Shown here in pieces: positions 41,746 through 50,680 of a DNA stretch of 64,000 nucleotides; the stretch's first letter is position 1; every line of letters starts with the position of its first letter. Position numbers and translations under genes: made by a program. The notes beneath the pieces were generated by a model. That model saw nothing but the letters and a program-made list of their open reading frames with translations, ran no database searches and was not told the DNA's origin. This DNA is from CAYFHQ01 sp964342805 (GTDB taxonomy: Bacteria; Bacillota; Clostridia; Peptostreptococcales; Acidaminobacteraceae): NCBI GenBank assembly GCA_964342805.1, contig CAYFHQ010000003.1, positions 33,087 to 97,086 on the forward strand, read 5' to 3'.

Positions 41746-42663
41746 CTATAGGGGCAGACTGTGACATACCACACGGTTTCGCCCCTTTTCTTTTGCCTCA
41801 TAGAGGGCCTTGTCAGCCTCCTGTAAAACAGCCGTCCGGTCGGCCTCCTGGGTTACCCTCAGGGTGCACAGGCCTGCGCTGACAGTCACATGGGCAGCCG
41901 CTGACGATTTTTCATGGGGAATGCCCAGGGACCGGATGGCTTCCAGGGTTCTTTCCATGATTTCAGACGCCTCTGGACAGTCGGTTCCATAAAAGACACA
42001 GACAAATTCCTCGCCCCCGTACCGAGCAGCAAAATCAGTCTGTCTACGCATGTTTTGATTGACGGCCTGGGCCACTTGGTGGAGGCAGACGTCCCCCTGG
42101 CCATGGCCATAGGTGTCATTGTATTGTTTAAAGTGGTCAATATCGATCAGTCCCACCGACAAGACTGCCTGGGTCCGCTGGGCCATTTGCCAATACTGGG
42201 CATACTCCTCGTCAAACTTTCTCCGGTTATAGATCTGGGTGAGGCCATCAATATAGGCTGACTCCATGAGGGTGTCCATGACCGCCTTGGACTCCAATTG
42301 GGACCGAACCCTGGCCAAGACAATATTGGGGTCATAGGGTTTAGTGATAAAGTCTGCCGCCCCAAGGTCAAAGGCCCTGACCTCGTCGATGGGTGTGTCC
42401 TTGGAGGTCACAAAAATAATGGGAATATCCGCCGTTTTGGGGTCCCCCTTAATGGCGGTACACACCTCATAGCCATCCATACCTGGCATGACCACGTCCA
42501 GGAGGATCAGGTCAGGATTCCCATGGTCCGTTACGGACTTGAGCACCTGCTGACCACTCTTGGCTATGTGAACCCGGTATTGGTCTTTCAGAAGACCCCC
42601 GAGAATTTTCAGGTTTTCAGGTACATCGTCTACAATCAAAATGGTCATCCGATCATTGGTCAT
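41746..42663 (-). CDS. Response regulator with diguanylate cyclase (REC-GGDEF)
   Basis: A 305-residue c-di-GMP synthase. REC: ILIVDDVPEN, phospho-Asp in LILLDVVMPGMDGYEV, Lys in FITKPYDP. GGDEF from about residue 140: LTQIYNRRKFDEE, GLIDIDHFKQYNDTYGHGQG and active site YGGEEFVCVF. RxxD for product inhibition is not evident at the usual place. It overlaps the small upstream gene by 11 bases and is last in the phosphorelay operon, so it is probably the output. Confidence 0.95.
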   Translation of the reverse strand: MTNDRMTILIVDDVPENLKILGGLLKDQYRVHIAKSGQQVLKSVTDHGNPDLILLDVVMPGMDGYEVCTAIKGDPKTADIPIIFVTSKDTPIDEVRAFDLGAADFITKPYDPNIVLARVRSQLESKAVMDTLMESAYIDGLTQIYNRRKFDEEYAQYWQMAQRTQAVLSVGLIDIDHFKQYNDTYGHGQGDVCLHQVAQAVNQNMRRQTDFAARYGGEEFVCVFYGTDCPEASEIMERTLEAIRSLGIPHEKSSAAAHVTVSAGLCTLRVTQEADRTAVLQEADKALYEAKEKGRNRVVCHSLPL

Positions 42664-42988
42664 TCACGGCCTCCCCCCTTCGTGTCTTCTCTTTTAACTG
42701 GTTTACAAAGGCCAAGGCCTCTTCATATTCCATGTCGTCTAAGGTCCTGGCTATGGCTTCACTGGCCTGGCTGTCCACAGAAGCCAAGAGGTCCCTATGG
42801 GCCGTGAAGTAGGCCTCTGCTTCAAAATCCTGGTCCAAGAGAAGGGTCTCCAAATGATTGAGAACACCTTCAAGGGGTTCAATGGTGACCACTGGATTTT
42901 TACTTGAAAGGCTAGGGTCAGCAAACTCCTTCTGATGCGCCAGATACCAACTTAATATATGGCCAAATTTCTTTCTCATGACATTCAT
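42653..42988 (-). CDS. Small unknown protein of the phosphorelay operon
   Basis: I do not recognise a family. The 111 residues are predicted all-helical, with several His in helices (HILSWYLAHQKEF, LNHLETLL, FTAHRDLL) and a charged C-terminus. ATGA overlap with the REC-HPt gene upstream and 11-base overlap with REC-GGDEF downstream show tight translational coupling. It could be an HPt-like or regulatory adaptor; this is a guess. Confidence 0.7.
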   Translation of the reverse strand: MNVMRKKFGHILSWYLAHQKEFADPSLSSKNPVVTIEPLEGVLNHLETLLLDQDFEAEAYFTAHRDLLASVDSQASEAIARTLDDMEYEEALAFVNQLKEKTRRGEAVNDQ

Positions 42989-44055
42989 GTCAGCTTCAAA
43001 GTCCTCCCCTCTTTCAATGCATACTCAACAGCTTTAGCCACTGTAAAGAGGTCGTCCAAGGCAAAGTTACCCGTTATGCCAGCAAAACTGTGGACCAAGC
43101 GACCCAGGGCCGGGTAGTCTCCAGCCTGCTCCAAGGTCTCCACCTGGGTAAAGAGGCTATTGTACCGATCAATATAGCCTTTGAAGGTCTTCATAAAGAG
43201 GTCCATGTCGTAGTTGAACCGGGTCATGGCCCGGGCACTGTCCATATAAGGAATGGTGTCAATCAGGCTGATTTTGGTGTCATCCTCTATGGTCCTCTGG
43301 TTGTTATGGGGCAATCGTATGGAGAGGAACTTCTCCACCGTATTCATCAGGGCGTCAATATCTATGGGCTTGAGCAAGTAGCCGTCAAAGCCCATGGCCT
43401 TTACCTGATTGACGTCATGGTCGATGGACTTGGCCGTGAGGGCAACAATGGGCAGGTCCTCGTTGGAATAGGTCTTTCGCAGTTCCTTAGTAGCCGTAAT
43501 TCCGTCCATGACGGGCATTTGAAAGTCCATGAAGACCAAGTCGTACTTGCCTTGGCCAATCCGATCAATGGCCACCTGGCCATTCTCGGCGGTTTCCACT
43601 TCAAGACCCTCGTCGGCCAGTAAGTTCACAACAATATCCCGGTTAAACTCATTGTCCTCAACTACCAATACCTTGAGGCCACCGGCCAGTTGCCCCTGCC
43701 TTTGAGGCCTGCTTGCGGTGAGGGGACGCTGGACCTGGGCCACCTGGATGGTATGGGCCTGGCCACTGAAGACCCTGGCAAGTTCCTTCATGGTCACTGG
43801 TTTCATGAGGGTTGACATCCGCTTAAAGGGATAGTCAATATTCTTGGTGTCGTCACTCTTTAAGTCGGGACTTACATGGACAAACTCAATCTTTCTTAGG
43901 ATGTCCATGTCCGTTGCTGCCAAAACGTCAGCCAAACGTGCAGGGTTCTCTGCTAAAATCCAGCCCACCTTGTCCATGAGTTCAGCGGTGGCACCGCCAG
44001 CTCGCATGGGGGACATGCCCAAGCCATTGAGTTTACGAATGAGTTCAGATTCCAC
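42985..44055 (-). CDS. Receiver-HPt part of a hybrid kinase (separated by an in-frame TGA)
   Basis: A 356-residue frame. Residues 1-115 look like a degenerate receiver without the acidic pocket (AENPARLADVLAATDMDILR, FVHVSPDLK). Then comes a functional REC (VLVVEDNEFNRDIV, phospho-Asp in LVFMDFQMPVMDG, LLKPID) at about 128-250, and an HPt domain with LVHSFAGITGNFAL near the end. It is in the same frame as the kinase ORF upstream, with TGA (44059-44061) and CAG between. No ribosome site precedes the GTG at 44055. It was therefore most likely one polypeptide with the kinase. Confidence 0.85.
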   Translation of the reverse strand: MESELIRKLNGLGMSPMRAGGATAELMDKVGWILAENPARLADVLAATDMDILRKIEFVHVSPDLKSDDTKNIDYPFKRMSTLMKPVTMKELARVFSGQAHTIQVAQVQRPLTASRPQRQGQLAGGLKVLVVEDNEFNRDIVVNLLADEGLEVETAENGQVAIDRIGQGKYDLVFMDFQMPVMDGITATKELRKTYSNEDLPIVALTAKSIDHDVNQVKAMGFDGYLLKPIDIDALMNTVEKFLSIRLPHNNQRTIEDDTKISLIDTIPYMDSARAMTRFNYDMDLFMKTFKGYIDRYNSLFTQVETLEQAGDYPALGRLVHSFAGITGNFALDDLFTVAKAVEYALKEGRTLKLT

Positions 44056-44058
44056 CTG

Positions 44059-47004
44059 TCAGTGGTCCATGGAGACAATGCAAAGCTTGTTGGCGTTCTT
44101 GCCAACAATGGCATTCTTCCAAGGTTCTATCTTACGACCCTTAATAAAGGGCATTTCCACAGTAAAAGTGCTTCCCTGATTGATCTCACTTTCCAGGTCA
44201 ATGTGGCCCCCCATCATTTGGACCAGTTCATTGGTAATGGTTAGACCCAGGCCACTCCCCCCGTACTTGCGGGTTGTGGACGTGTCTGCCTGGGAGAACT
44301 TGCCGAAGATCTGGGCCTTTTTCTCTTCCTCGATCCCAATCCCTGTGTCGATCACCTTAAAGGTACTGGAGACCTGGCGGCCCTCTACGACGCACTGGAT
44401 GTCCAAAGTCACAGTCCCAGACGGGGTGAATTTAAGGGCATTGGCCAGGAGGTTGAGTAGAATTTGCTGTAACCGTAAGGGGTCCCCTATAAGGTAGTAT
44501 TCCAGGTCCTGGGGCTCCGCGATGATCATTTCCACACCCCCATGGTCATTCTTCATCCGGGCAACGGAAACCACCTTGTCTAAGACGTCTGACAGTCGAA
44601 ACTCGACAGCTTCCACTTCCAGTTTTCCCTCTTCGATTTTCGACAGGTCTAGGATATCGTTGAGAATGTCCAAGAGGGCTTCCGATGACTGCTTGAGCTT
44701 GGACAAGTAGGTCCGCTGAACCTCGCTGAGCTTGGTCCGGGTTAGGAGTTCACTGTAGCCGATAATGGCATTCATAGGGGTACGGATTTCATGGCTCATA
44801 TTGGCCAAGAACTCACTCTTTGCAGTGCTTTCCAGGTCCGACTGTTCTTTGGATTCCCGTAGGGTTGCAAACAACTGGGCATTCTTTAATACAATGGCAA
44901 ACTGCTCAAAATAGAGGTGGTCAATTTGCTCAAACACATTGGAGAAATACTTGCGGTCATGGTGGTGCATGGTCACCATACCAAAAACTTCTTCATTTTG
45001 AACAAGAGGAATCCGGATATAGGAATGCACATCATAGTCAATCTGCCGGAGGAGTAAACCTGCGTCATCCAGGTGGTTTTCAATAATGATCATGTCCTCA
45101 AGAGAGTGGTCACCATAATACGCCAACTGGTTGGGTTGGTAGGTCCTTGCCCGTTCCAGCTCATCGTCCTCGTAACCGGCAGCGTCAATAACCCTGAAAG
45201 CCGTACCATCAAAAGACTCAATGGTGGCAAGACGGTAGCCATATAGGGATTTGAGCTGGTGCAAAATCGTTTGGGTCACATCAGCATAAGAGGCAGAAGA
45301 CCGCAAGATGAGCGTGGTCTTATAGAGGTCTTCGATATGTTCCAAGGTTGCTTCCAGCTGTTGTTCTGTTGTCTTCCGTTCTGTGATTTCTATAAATCCA
45401 CCCACCACATGGACCCCGGCCCCCTCTGTTTCCATAGGCTGGACCTGCCCCCTGCAAAGAATCCAGAAAGAACGTCCCCGGGCGTCCACCATGCGGAACT
45501 CTTGGTTGATATCCATTTCTGTCAAGTTGCCCTTAAGGTGGTGGAAGACCAGGTTTTCATAGTCTTCTTCCTCCACAACCATACGGAGGAAAGCCATCCC
45601 ATCGGGAAACTCGTCCAGGTCATAACCAAAACTAGACACCCACTTTTCACTGATAGATAGTTCTTTTTCTTCCACGTCATATGTCCACAAGCCCTCATAG
45701 GAAGACTCAACGATCAACTTGTACTGCTCCCGACTATGTTCCAGGGCCTGAATGGTCTTTGTGATCTCAGAAAGGAGGGGGTCGTAGGTCTCATGGAAGT
45801 CCGACAACTCAGCCAAGTAAACCGACTCCCCCTTGCCAATGGGTTCATAGTCCCCAGCCTGCACCCGCTTGGCATAGGCCGTTAACCGGTGGATGTGTTT
45901 GGTGATATTCCGGTTCACCAAGACGTTGATCAAGAGGACCAGTAAAACACTCCCAATCACCAAAAGCAAATTGGAGGACCAGCGGTCATCCAAGTCCCCG
46001 ATCAGGGCCGACTCTGGCACCATGACCGCACTGCACCAGGGCAGGCCAATCTCCTCCTGGAGTTTCTTGAACTTGACAAAGTAGACCTGGCCATCCAGGT
46101 CCAATTCTCCATAGGTCCCTTCGTCAATGGACTGGGTCGTTAACAGGTTGCCAAGGGCTGTTAGTTCAGGATCATCGTACTCCCCCATCCGTTTCATCCG
46201 GCCATCGGGGAAGGCGTCATGGACAATAAAGGTGTCGATCCCTTCTTTGGAATGGGCGACAATCTCATTATGCTCAGAAAATAAGACCACAAGACCCCCC
46301 AGGTCTTTGGCTTCCTGATGCAAAAAGGTTTGGAGTTTGGATAGGGAAACATCCACATGGCTGACCCCTACCATGGCCTGGTCATCATAAATGGGGTAAA
46401 GGGATGAAATGGCAGCGTCCGAAGACACCCGGTAGTCCACAAAGACTTGAGACCAGAAGGCAGACCCCTCAATGTGGTCGGGTACGTAGGTTGGGTGGTA
46501 CTTGACAGAATGATTCCGCAGGACCTTATAGGGCATGCCCACTTCCCTTGGACCTTGGAAGATCCGAAGCTGTGACCCCACCTCGGGGTCCATGGCATGG
46601 AGTTCAAAGTCTTGCTTCGTTGGGTTATATTGAATGGCCGTATAGCGACCCGTCTGGTCCGTGTAACCAGCCCCCACAACCTGGTCGCTGGTCTTGTGTA
46701 CTTCCTCCATAAAAACATGTAAGGACCTGGCCCAGTCACCTGGCTGGCCTTCTTGCAGGCTCAGGGGTTCAACAACGGTCCGACCGTAAACCTCATGGAT
46801 TTCCTTGGGTATCTGAAAAAAAGTCACCAAGCGGTTGTGCATGTTCTCACTGAGGACATTCATTTGACTATCCACCTGGACATTTGCAAAAAAGGTATAG
46901 TCCACATTCCAAAAGTAGGCAATCAAAAATGCCGCCACCGTTAAGCTGACCAGGGCTATGGTCATGATTAATGCGCTGAGTTTTATCTTTCTATTTTTCA
47001 ACAT
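44059..47004 (-). CDS. Hybrid-type sensor histidine kinase (Cache-HAMP-PAS-GAF-HisKA-HATPase)
   Basis: A 981-residue membrane kinase. TM1 is at about residues 10-32, an extracellular double-Cache-like sensor at 35-340, TM2 at about 345-365, then HAMP, PAS (YKLIVESSYEGLWTYDVEEK), GAF (about 560-715), HisKA with ANMSHEIRTPMNAIIGYSEL, and HATPase with GTGI-like DTGIGIEEEKK and YGGSGLGLTI. The frame ends in the first strand of a receiver (NKLCIVSMDH-TGA); the rest of the receiver region continues in frame in the next ORF. ATG 47004 follows GGGGGATC. It heads an operon ending in a diguanylate cyclase. Confidence 0.88.
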   Translation of the reverse strand: MLKNRKIKLSALIMTIALVSLTVAAFLIAYFWNVDYTFFANVQVDSQMNVLSENMHNRLVTFFQIPKEIHEVYGRTVVEPLSLQEGQPGDWARSLHVFMEEVHKTSDQVVGAGYTDQTGRYTAIQYNPTKQDFELHAMDPEVGSQLRIFQGPREVGMPYKVLRNHSVKYHPTYVPDHIEGSAFWSQVFVDYRVSSDAAISSLYPIYDDQAMVGVSHVDVSLSKLQTFLHQEAKDLGGLVVLFSEHNEIVAHSKEGIDTFIVHDAFPDGRMKRMGEYDDPELTALGNLLTTQSIDEGTYGELDLDGQVYFVKFKKLQEEIGLPWCSAVMVPESALIGDLDDRWSSNLLLVIGSVLLVLLINVLVNRNITKHIHRLTAYAKRVQAGDYEPIGKGESVYLAELSDFHETYDPLLSEITKTIQALEHSREQYKLIVESSYEGLWTYDVEEKELSISEKWVSSFGYDLDEFPDGMAFLRMVVEEEDYENLVFHHLKGNLTEMDINQEFRMVDARGRSFWILCRGQVQPMETEGAGVHVVGGFIEITERKTTEQQLEATLEHIEDLYKTTLILRSSASYADVTQTILHQLKSLYGYRLATIESFDGTAFRVIDAAGYEDDELERARTYQPNQLAYYGDHSLEDMIIIENHLDDAGLLLRQIDYDVHSYIRIPLVQNEEVFGMVTMHHHDRKYFSNVFEQIDHLYFEQFAIVLKNAQLFATLRESKEQSDLESTAKSEFLANMSHEIRTPMNAIIGYSELLTRTKLSEVQRTYLSKLKQSSEALLDILNDILDLSKIEEGKLEVEAVEFRLSDVLDKVVSVARMKNDHGGVEMIIAEPQDLEYYLIGDPLRLQQILLNLLANALKFTPSGTVTLDIQCVVEGRQVSSTFKVIDTGIGIEEEKKAQIFGKFSQADTSTTRKYGGSGLGLTITNELVQMMGGHIDLESEINQGSTFTVEMPFIKGRKIEPWKNAIVGKNANKLCIVSMDH

Positions 47005-47116
47005 CTGATCCCCCAATGTCTGTCAAACCCAAGACCCTATCATTATTTGAAAGTTACCCTGTAGGACATGGTCTAACCGATTGGATGGAATTTTACCATT
47101 GCAAGGGATAATTTCC

Positions 47117-47148
47117 TTGACCCTCCCCCTTGGTGGAGACCCTACACT
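47117..47148 (+). promoter_or_regulatory. MerR/CueR-type promoter of the alpha/beta hydrolase gene
   Basis: TTGACC (47117-47122), a 20-bp spacer, and TACACT (47143-47148). The spacer has the GC-rich dyad CTCC-N8-GGAG inside CCCTCCCCCTTGGTGGAG, much like CueR-family operators. No cognate regulator gene is adjacent. Confidence 0.6.
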
Positions 47149-47184
47149 GGAGAAAAGAAAACACCAAGACGAAGGGAGAGTATT

Positions 47185-48258
47185 ATGAAAAAGTGGATCA
47201 AAATTCTTATGATCATCATTGCAATTGTTGCAATCACAGGAGCTTATGTGGTTTGGACCATGATGCAGGCACCCATGTACCAAGTTGGTGATAGTCGCAG
47301 TGGCAAGTACGCGCCAGCTCCTGAGGAAGCCCCCATCCAAACTGGACAAGACAACTACTGGGACATGGAGGAGGATATCTCACTCTATCATTTCAGCCAA
47401 GGCACGGGTCGAAATGTCTTAATCATTCACGGTGGTCCAGGCATGCCTTACACCGATCCGTGGATCGGACTGGAAGGGCTGGGGGACTCTTTCACCTTTC
47501 ACTACTATGACCAGAGGGGAGCTGGCCGATCCAGTAGACCCATAACAGAGTTTGACAACAGCAATATGTATGAAAACATGCAGTACTTAGAGGCCCAGCT
47601 AGGCATCTCTGCTCAACTGGCTGATATAGAGCGCATTCGCCTCCTGCTAGGAGAAGACAAGTTGGTCATTATAGGCCATTCCTTTGGCGGTCTCCTCGCC
47701 ACTCTCTACGCGTCTGAATACCCTGAACACGTCGAGGCAATGGTCCTGGTAGCCCCTGCGCCCCTTCTTAAGATGCCCATGGAAGTCCCCGGCCTATTTG
47801 ACAGTATAGAAAGCAGATTGAGTGGACCCTTACTAGCTGAATACCAAGAATACATGAAATCCTATTTTGACTTTTCCTCCATGTTCACTAAAACAGACCA
47901 AGAATTATCCATACTCAATGGTGCCATGGGGAAATACTTCTCAGCAGCCCTGGACAAAGAAGGTTTCACTCTCCCCGAAGCGGGGAAGCCCGGGGGATGG
48001 ATGGTTCAGGCCATGTACTTCAGTATGGGACAACGTCATGACTATACACCTTCTGTTGGTCAAGTAAGTGCGCCAACACTGATTCTCCATGGCGATCAAG
48101 ACATTGTTCAAACAAAAGAGGCAAGCGAGCTGTACCTTGACTTACTTCCCAACAGTGAAATGACCATTATTCCAAAGGCCAGTCACATGATGTACAATGA
48201 CCAGCCCACACTCTTCGAACAAGCTGTGGGCAAGTTCTTAGGCCCATATGTCCGATAG
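47185..48258 (+). CDS. Membrane-anchored alpha/beta hydrolase (proline-iminopeptidase-like)
   Basis: A 357-residue enzyme. The N-terminal signal/TM anchor is at about residues 5-27, so the catalytic part is extracytoplasmic. Oxyanion motif HGGPGMPY, DQRGAGRSS, nucleophile elbow GHSFGG, acid in LHGDQDIV, and catalytic His in ASHMMY. These fit the S33 family (prolyl aminopeptidase and relatives). Substrate unknown. GAAGGGAG precedes the ATG. The promoter has MerR architecture, so expression is probably induced by a metal, oxidant or drug. Confidence 0.9.
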   Translation: MKKWIKILMIIIAIVAITGAYVVWTMMQAPMYQVGDSRSGKYAPAPEEAPIQTGQDNYWDMEEDISLYHFSQGTGRNVLIIHGGPGMPYTDPWIGLEGLGDSFTFHYYDQRGAGRSSRPITEFDNSNMYENMQYLEAQLGISAQLADIERIRLLLGEDKLVIIGHSFGGLLATLYASEYPEHVEAMVLVAPAPLLKMPMEVPGLFDSIESRLSGPLLAEYQEYMKSYFDFSSMFTKTDQELSILNGAMGKYFSAALDKEGFTLPEAGKPGGWMVQAMYFSMGQRHDYTPSVGQVSAPTLILHGDQDIVQTKEASELYLDLLPNSEMTIIPKASHMMYNDQPTLFEQAVGKFLGPYVR

Positions 48259-48269
48259 AAACATACGAA

Positions 48270-48297
48270 AAAGGATCAGCCCCTCGGCTGATCCTTT
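48270..48297. terminator. Bidirectional terminator
   Basis: AAAGGATCAGCC pairs with GGCTGATCCTTT around a 4-base loop, between convergent genes. Confidence 0.75.
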
Positions 48298-48343
48298 ACT
48301 TCATTCCTCATTACCAATATTCTTTTGTCTACTACCGACCACT

Positions 48344-48793
48344 TTAATGGTGCTCTACCGCATTTTTAATATCCTCCAGGTCATCCAGAAGGGCCTTCTG
48401 GGTAGAGGAAGCCATCATTTTACCAAAAACTACATTCATGACCTTGCCCATAAAGGACTGGGGTTCTCCTTCGAATCCCATGGTCAAGACCTCATGGTCA
48501 CCCTCAGTGTCAATGGTTAGGGTAGACTCGTAAACCATTCCATGGCTTTCTGCCCGGGTCTTATAGTAATGGTTGTTCTCCGACTCGGTCACCCACATGA
48601 CTTCCGTAGCTTCCTTGCCGAACATGGTCCGGGTTTCCCGCCATTTCAATCCATTCAGCTGGTCCTCCGGCTTGTTTAACACTTCAATCTTGTCAATGGC
48701 TTTTATGTTTTCCTGGGAATGCTCAATGTCTGTAATCACATTCCAGATGTCTTCTTTAGTCGCATAAATGGGAATGGATGCGCTGACTTTCAT
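48344..48793 (-). CDS. SRPBCC (polyketide cyclase/START-like) family protein
   Basis: A 149-residue helix-grip protein: VSASIPIYATKEDIWNVITD at the start, LKWRETRTMFGKEATEVMWV in the sheet, and a long C-terminal helix. It binds a hydrophobic ligand by family; nothing more can be assigned. It is a single gene, starting after AGGTGA. Confidence 0.85.
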   Translation of the reverse strand: MKVSASIPIYATKEDIWNVITDIEHSQENIKAIDKIEVLNKPEDQLNGLKWRETRTMFGKEATEVMWVTESENNHYYKTRAESHGMVYESTLTIDTEGDHEVLTMGFEGEPQSFMGKVMNVVFGKMMASSTQKALLDDLEDIKNAVEHH

Positions 48794-48898
48794 GGTTTCA
48801 CCTCACCTGATCACTAGAATCCAACAAGCAACTTGATAATGACTCTCAATCAGTTTATACCCATTCTCTGTCTCTCAACGCATGGACCTATAGGAGGC

Positions 48899-49792
48899 CT
48901 ACAAGGGAAAGTGGAAGCAGGATACAGACATATCCAGGGTGAAACCTGCCTTTTTATAGAGGGTTAAAGCCTTTTCATTTTCTCCGTTGACCACCAACAT
49001 GGTATCGGGGTAACCGGCCTTGGCTCCCAGGGCGATTCCCACTTGTAAGAGGGCCAAACCTAGGCCCCGGCCCTGGTATGCAGGCGCTATGGCCAAGGGG
49101 GCTACAAAACCGTACTTGCCTGTCTCGTCTTCCTCTGCCAACATGCGAATGACGCCTACCGCTTGGTCACCCTCCCAAAGAATCTGCATGCCTTGTGGCA
49201 GGAGGTCTTCCGCCTCTAGGAGCTGGGTGACCATGTCCACCGTTATGGGGGTGTCATTGCCCTGAACCGCCCCAAAGGCCTGGTTTCGTACCTGGGCATA
49301 GGCTGGCTCGTCCTTGCCTACTTCTAAGGGTTTCAGTCTAAAACCCCTTGGAAAAGATGCGGTCGCAGAGCCACTTTCTTTTCTCACCATGACAAAAGAC
49401 GTACGGACATAGCGCCATCCCAAATCCCGTAAGATGTCTTGTACATGCGTCTTTTGGTCAGGCATGAACAATTCCATTTTATCCACTTCAGTTGGGTGGC
49501 CAATGGCCTTTTGCAAGAGCGCATCGTAATGGCTGGGGTTTCCCGTGGCACAGTGGAAAATCCGCACCCGGACCTTGGAGGCTGCTCGATAGTAGGGGGT
49601 GATCATTAGAGACAGAACACCAACCACCTGGTCTTGGTCAAGGGCCAGCCAAGTGGGGTTGTCTTCCCCCAACTGAAAAGAAGCCAGGTCCTGGGGGGAT
49701 AAAAAGGACTCGTCATGGTCCAAACGATACTGGTTACAGTAGGACTTAAATGTCTCTAGGGTCTCTGGGGACAAGGCCTCAATTTTAGCCAT
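48899..49792 (-). CDS. Tandem-GNAT acetyltransferase
   Basis: A 297-residue protein. The C-terminal half is a clear GNAT domain: FVAPLAIAPAYQGRGLGLAL (acetyl-CoA loop, QGRGLG) and LVVNGENEKALTLYKKAGFT. The N-terminal half (about 1-130) resembles a degenerate GNAT domain. Substrate unknown. It lies just downstream (3 bases) of the membrane-protein gene and may be in that operon. Confidence 0.85.
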   Translation of the reverse strand: MAKIEALSPETLETFKSYCNQYRLDHDESFLSPQDLASFQLGEDNPTWLALDQDQVVGVLSLMITPYYRAASKVRVRIFHCATGNPSHYDALLQKAIGHPTEVDKMELFMPDQKTHVQDILRDLGWRYVRTSFVMVRKESGSATASFPRGFRLKPLEVGKDEPAYAQVRNQAFGAVQGNDTPITVDMVTQLLEAEDLLPQGMQILWEGDQAVGVIRMLAEEDETGKYGFVAPLAIAPAYQGRGLGLALLQVGIALGAKAGYPDTMLVVNGENEKALTLYKKAGFTLDMSVSCFHFPL

Positions 49793-49795
49793 ACC

Positions 49796-50257
49796 CTATG
49801 CACCTAGTTCCTTTCGATAATAGAGCTTGAGGCTTCCCTTGATCAGAGCCAAGGCAACCACTGCTAACAAGAGGGCCATAAAACCTTCCCAGCTTACGTA
49901 GCTGGCAACCAAGGCACCCGCTGCAACAACAAACATGGCGACAGAGTACATGGGGCCACCCATTTTCATTTGAATGTACTGGCGCCGCTCGTCCTTTTCT
50001 AGGATTTCGAGGTCTTGCAAGATTTCCGGATTTCTAAGGGCTCGCTGGTATTTGACTACCTGACGGATGAGAAGGATTTGAATGCCAATGGCGATTCCGT
50101 AACGAAAACCTACTGCAAATGACGCAGCCTCCATGGGTGGTAGGGTGGATGACGGAAAATGGATGGCTTCATTGGATACAAAAATCATGACGATCAAGGC
50201 AATGCCTGCACTCATCCAACGGACACGGTCCTTTATGGTTTGTTCAAATGATTTCAT
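49796..50257 (-). CDS. Four-helix membrane protein of an XRE cassette
   Basis: A 153-residue protein with TM segments at about 15-30, 40-62, 101-120 and 122-145 and a charged cytosolic loop (ILQDLEILEKDERRQYIQMK). No family I can name with certainty; such DUF-type membrane proteins are often paired with a small XRE regulator. Its ATG overlaps the XRE stop codon by one base (TAATG). Confidence 0.8.
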   Translation of the reverse strand: MKSFEQTIKDRVRWMSAGIALIVMIFVSNEAIHFPSSTLPPMEAASFAVGFRYGIAIGIQILLIRQVVKYQRALRNPEILQDLEILEKDERRQYIQMKMGGPMYSVAMFVVAAGALVASYVSWEGFMALLLAVVALALIKGSLKLYYRKELGA

Positions 50258-50460
50258 TATTCTACCTCGCTTTCGATGTCAAACACGTCTTCAATGGCCA
50301 AGTCAAAGTATTTGGAAATTTTGTAGGCCAGGACCAAAGACGCCGTGTATTTTTCAACTTCAATGGATGTGATGGTCTGTCGGGTCACACCCACGGCTCG
50401 AGCCAGTTCCTCTTGGGAAATCTTTCGAGCCTTTCGTAACTCTTTCAGTTTTGTTTTCAA
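50257..50460 (-). CDS. Short XRE-family regulator (TTG start)
   Basis: A 67-residue Cro/CI-type HTH: KLKELRKARKISQEELARAV, GVTRQTITSIE. TTG 50460 (LKTKLKE) is chosen because GGAGGTCAC lies right before it; the longer open frame would run through the operators. Co-transcribed with the membrane protein. Its own promoter contains four phased repeats. Confidence 0.88.
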   Translation of the reverse strand: MKTKLKELRKARKISQEELARAVGVTRQTITSIEVEKYTASLVLAYKISKYFDLAIEDVFDIESEVE

Positions 50461-50498
50461 GTGACCTCCTCCTGATTCTGTTGATTTTTCTATGCATA

Positions 50499-50590
50499 GC
50501 TCACTTTGCAATTTCAGTATAGTTCACTTTGCACAATTTGTAAAGCGTGCTTTGCAAAAAATGCAAAGTTTATTTTGCATTCCGTATTTC
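50499..50590. repeat. Four 23-bp-phased operator repeats over the XRE promoter
   Basis: GCTCACTTTGCA (50499), GTTCACTTTGCA (50522), GCGTGCTTTGCA (50545) and GTTTATTTTGCA (50568) are spaced exactly 23 bp start to start. The minus-strand promoter TTTACA (50539-50544) - 17 bp - TATACT (50516-50521) sits inside them. TGCAAAGTTTATTTTGCA (50562-50579) is also palindromic. Probably cooperative autoregulation sites. Confidence 0.8.
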
Positions 50591-50680
50591 CCGTATCTCT
50601 GTCTCATGTTTTCAGAAAGGGTGACGAAAGGGTTGGCATATGACATAATAGAATCGAGTGGATTTAACAAGGAGGTAAGA

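Noticed and set aside
3933..44061. Stop-codon recoding as an explanation for in-frame TAA/TGA
   Set aside because: TAA, TAG and TGA all serve as normal stops in this window, and the two cases involve different codons.
44053..44061. Selenocysteine at the kinase TGA
   Set aside because: The position is in a receiver strand of a histidine kinase, no known selenoprotein family, and I see no SECIS-like hairpin directly after it.
50499..50590. Replication iterons or CRISPR
   Set aside because: The four 23-bp-phased repeats lie over an XRE promoter and have no replication gene or spacer diversity; operators are the simpler reading.
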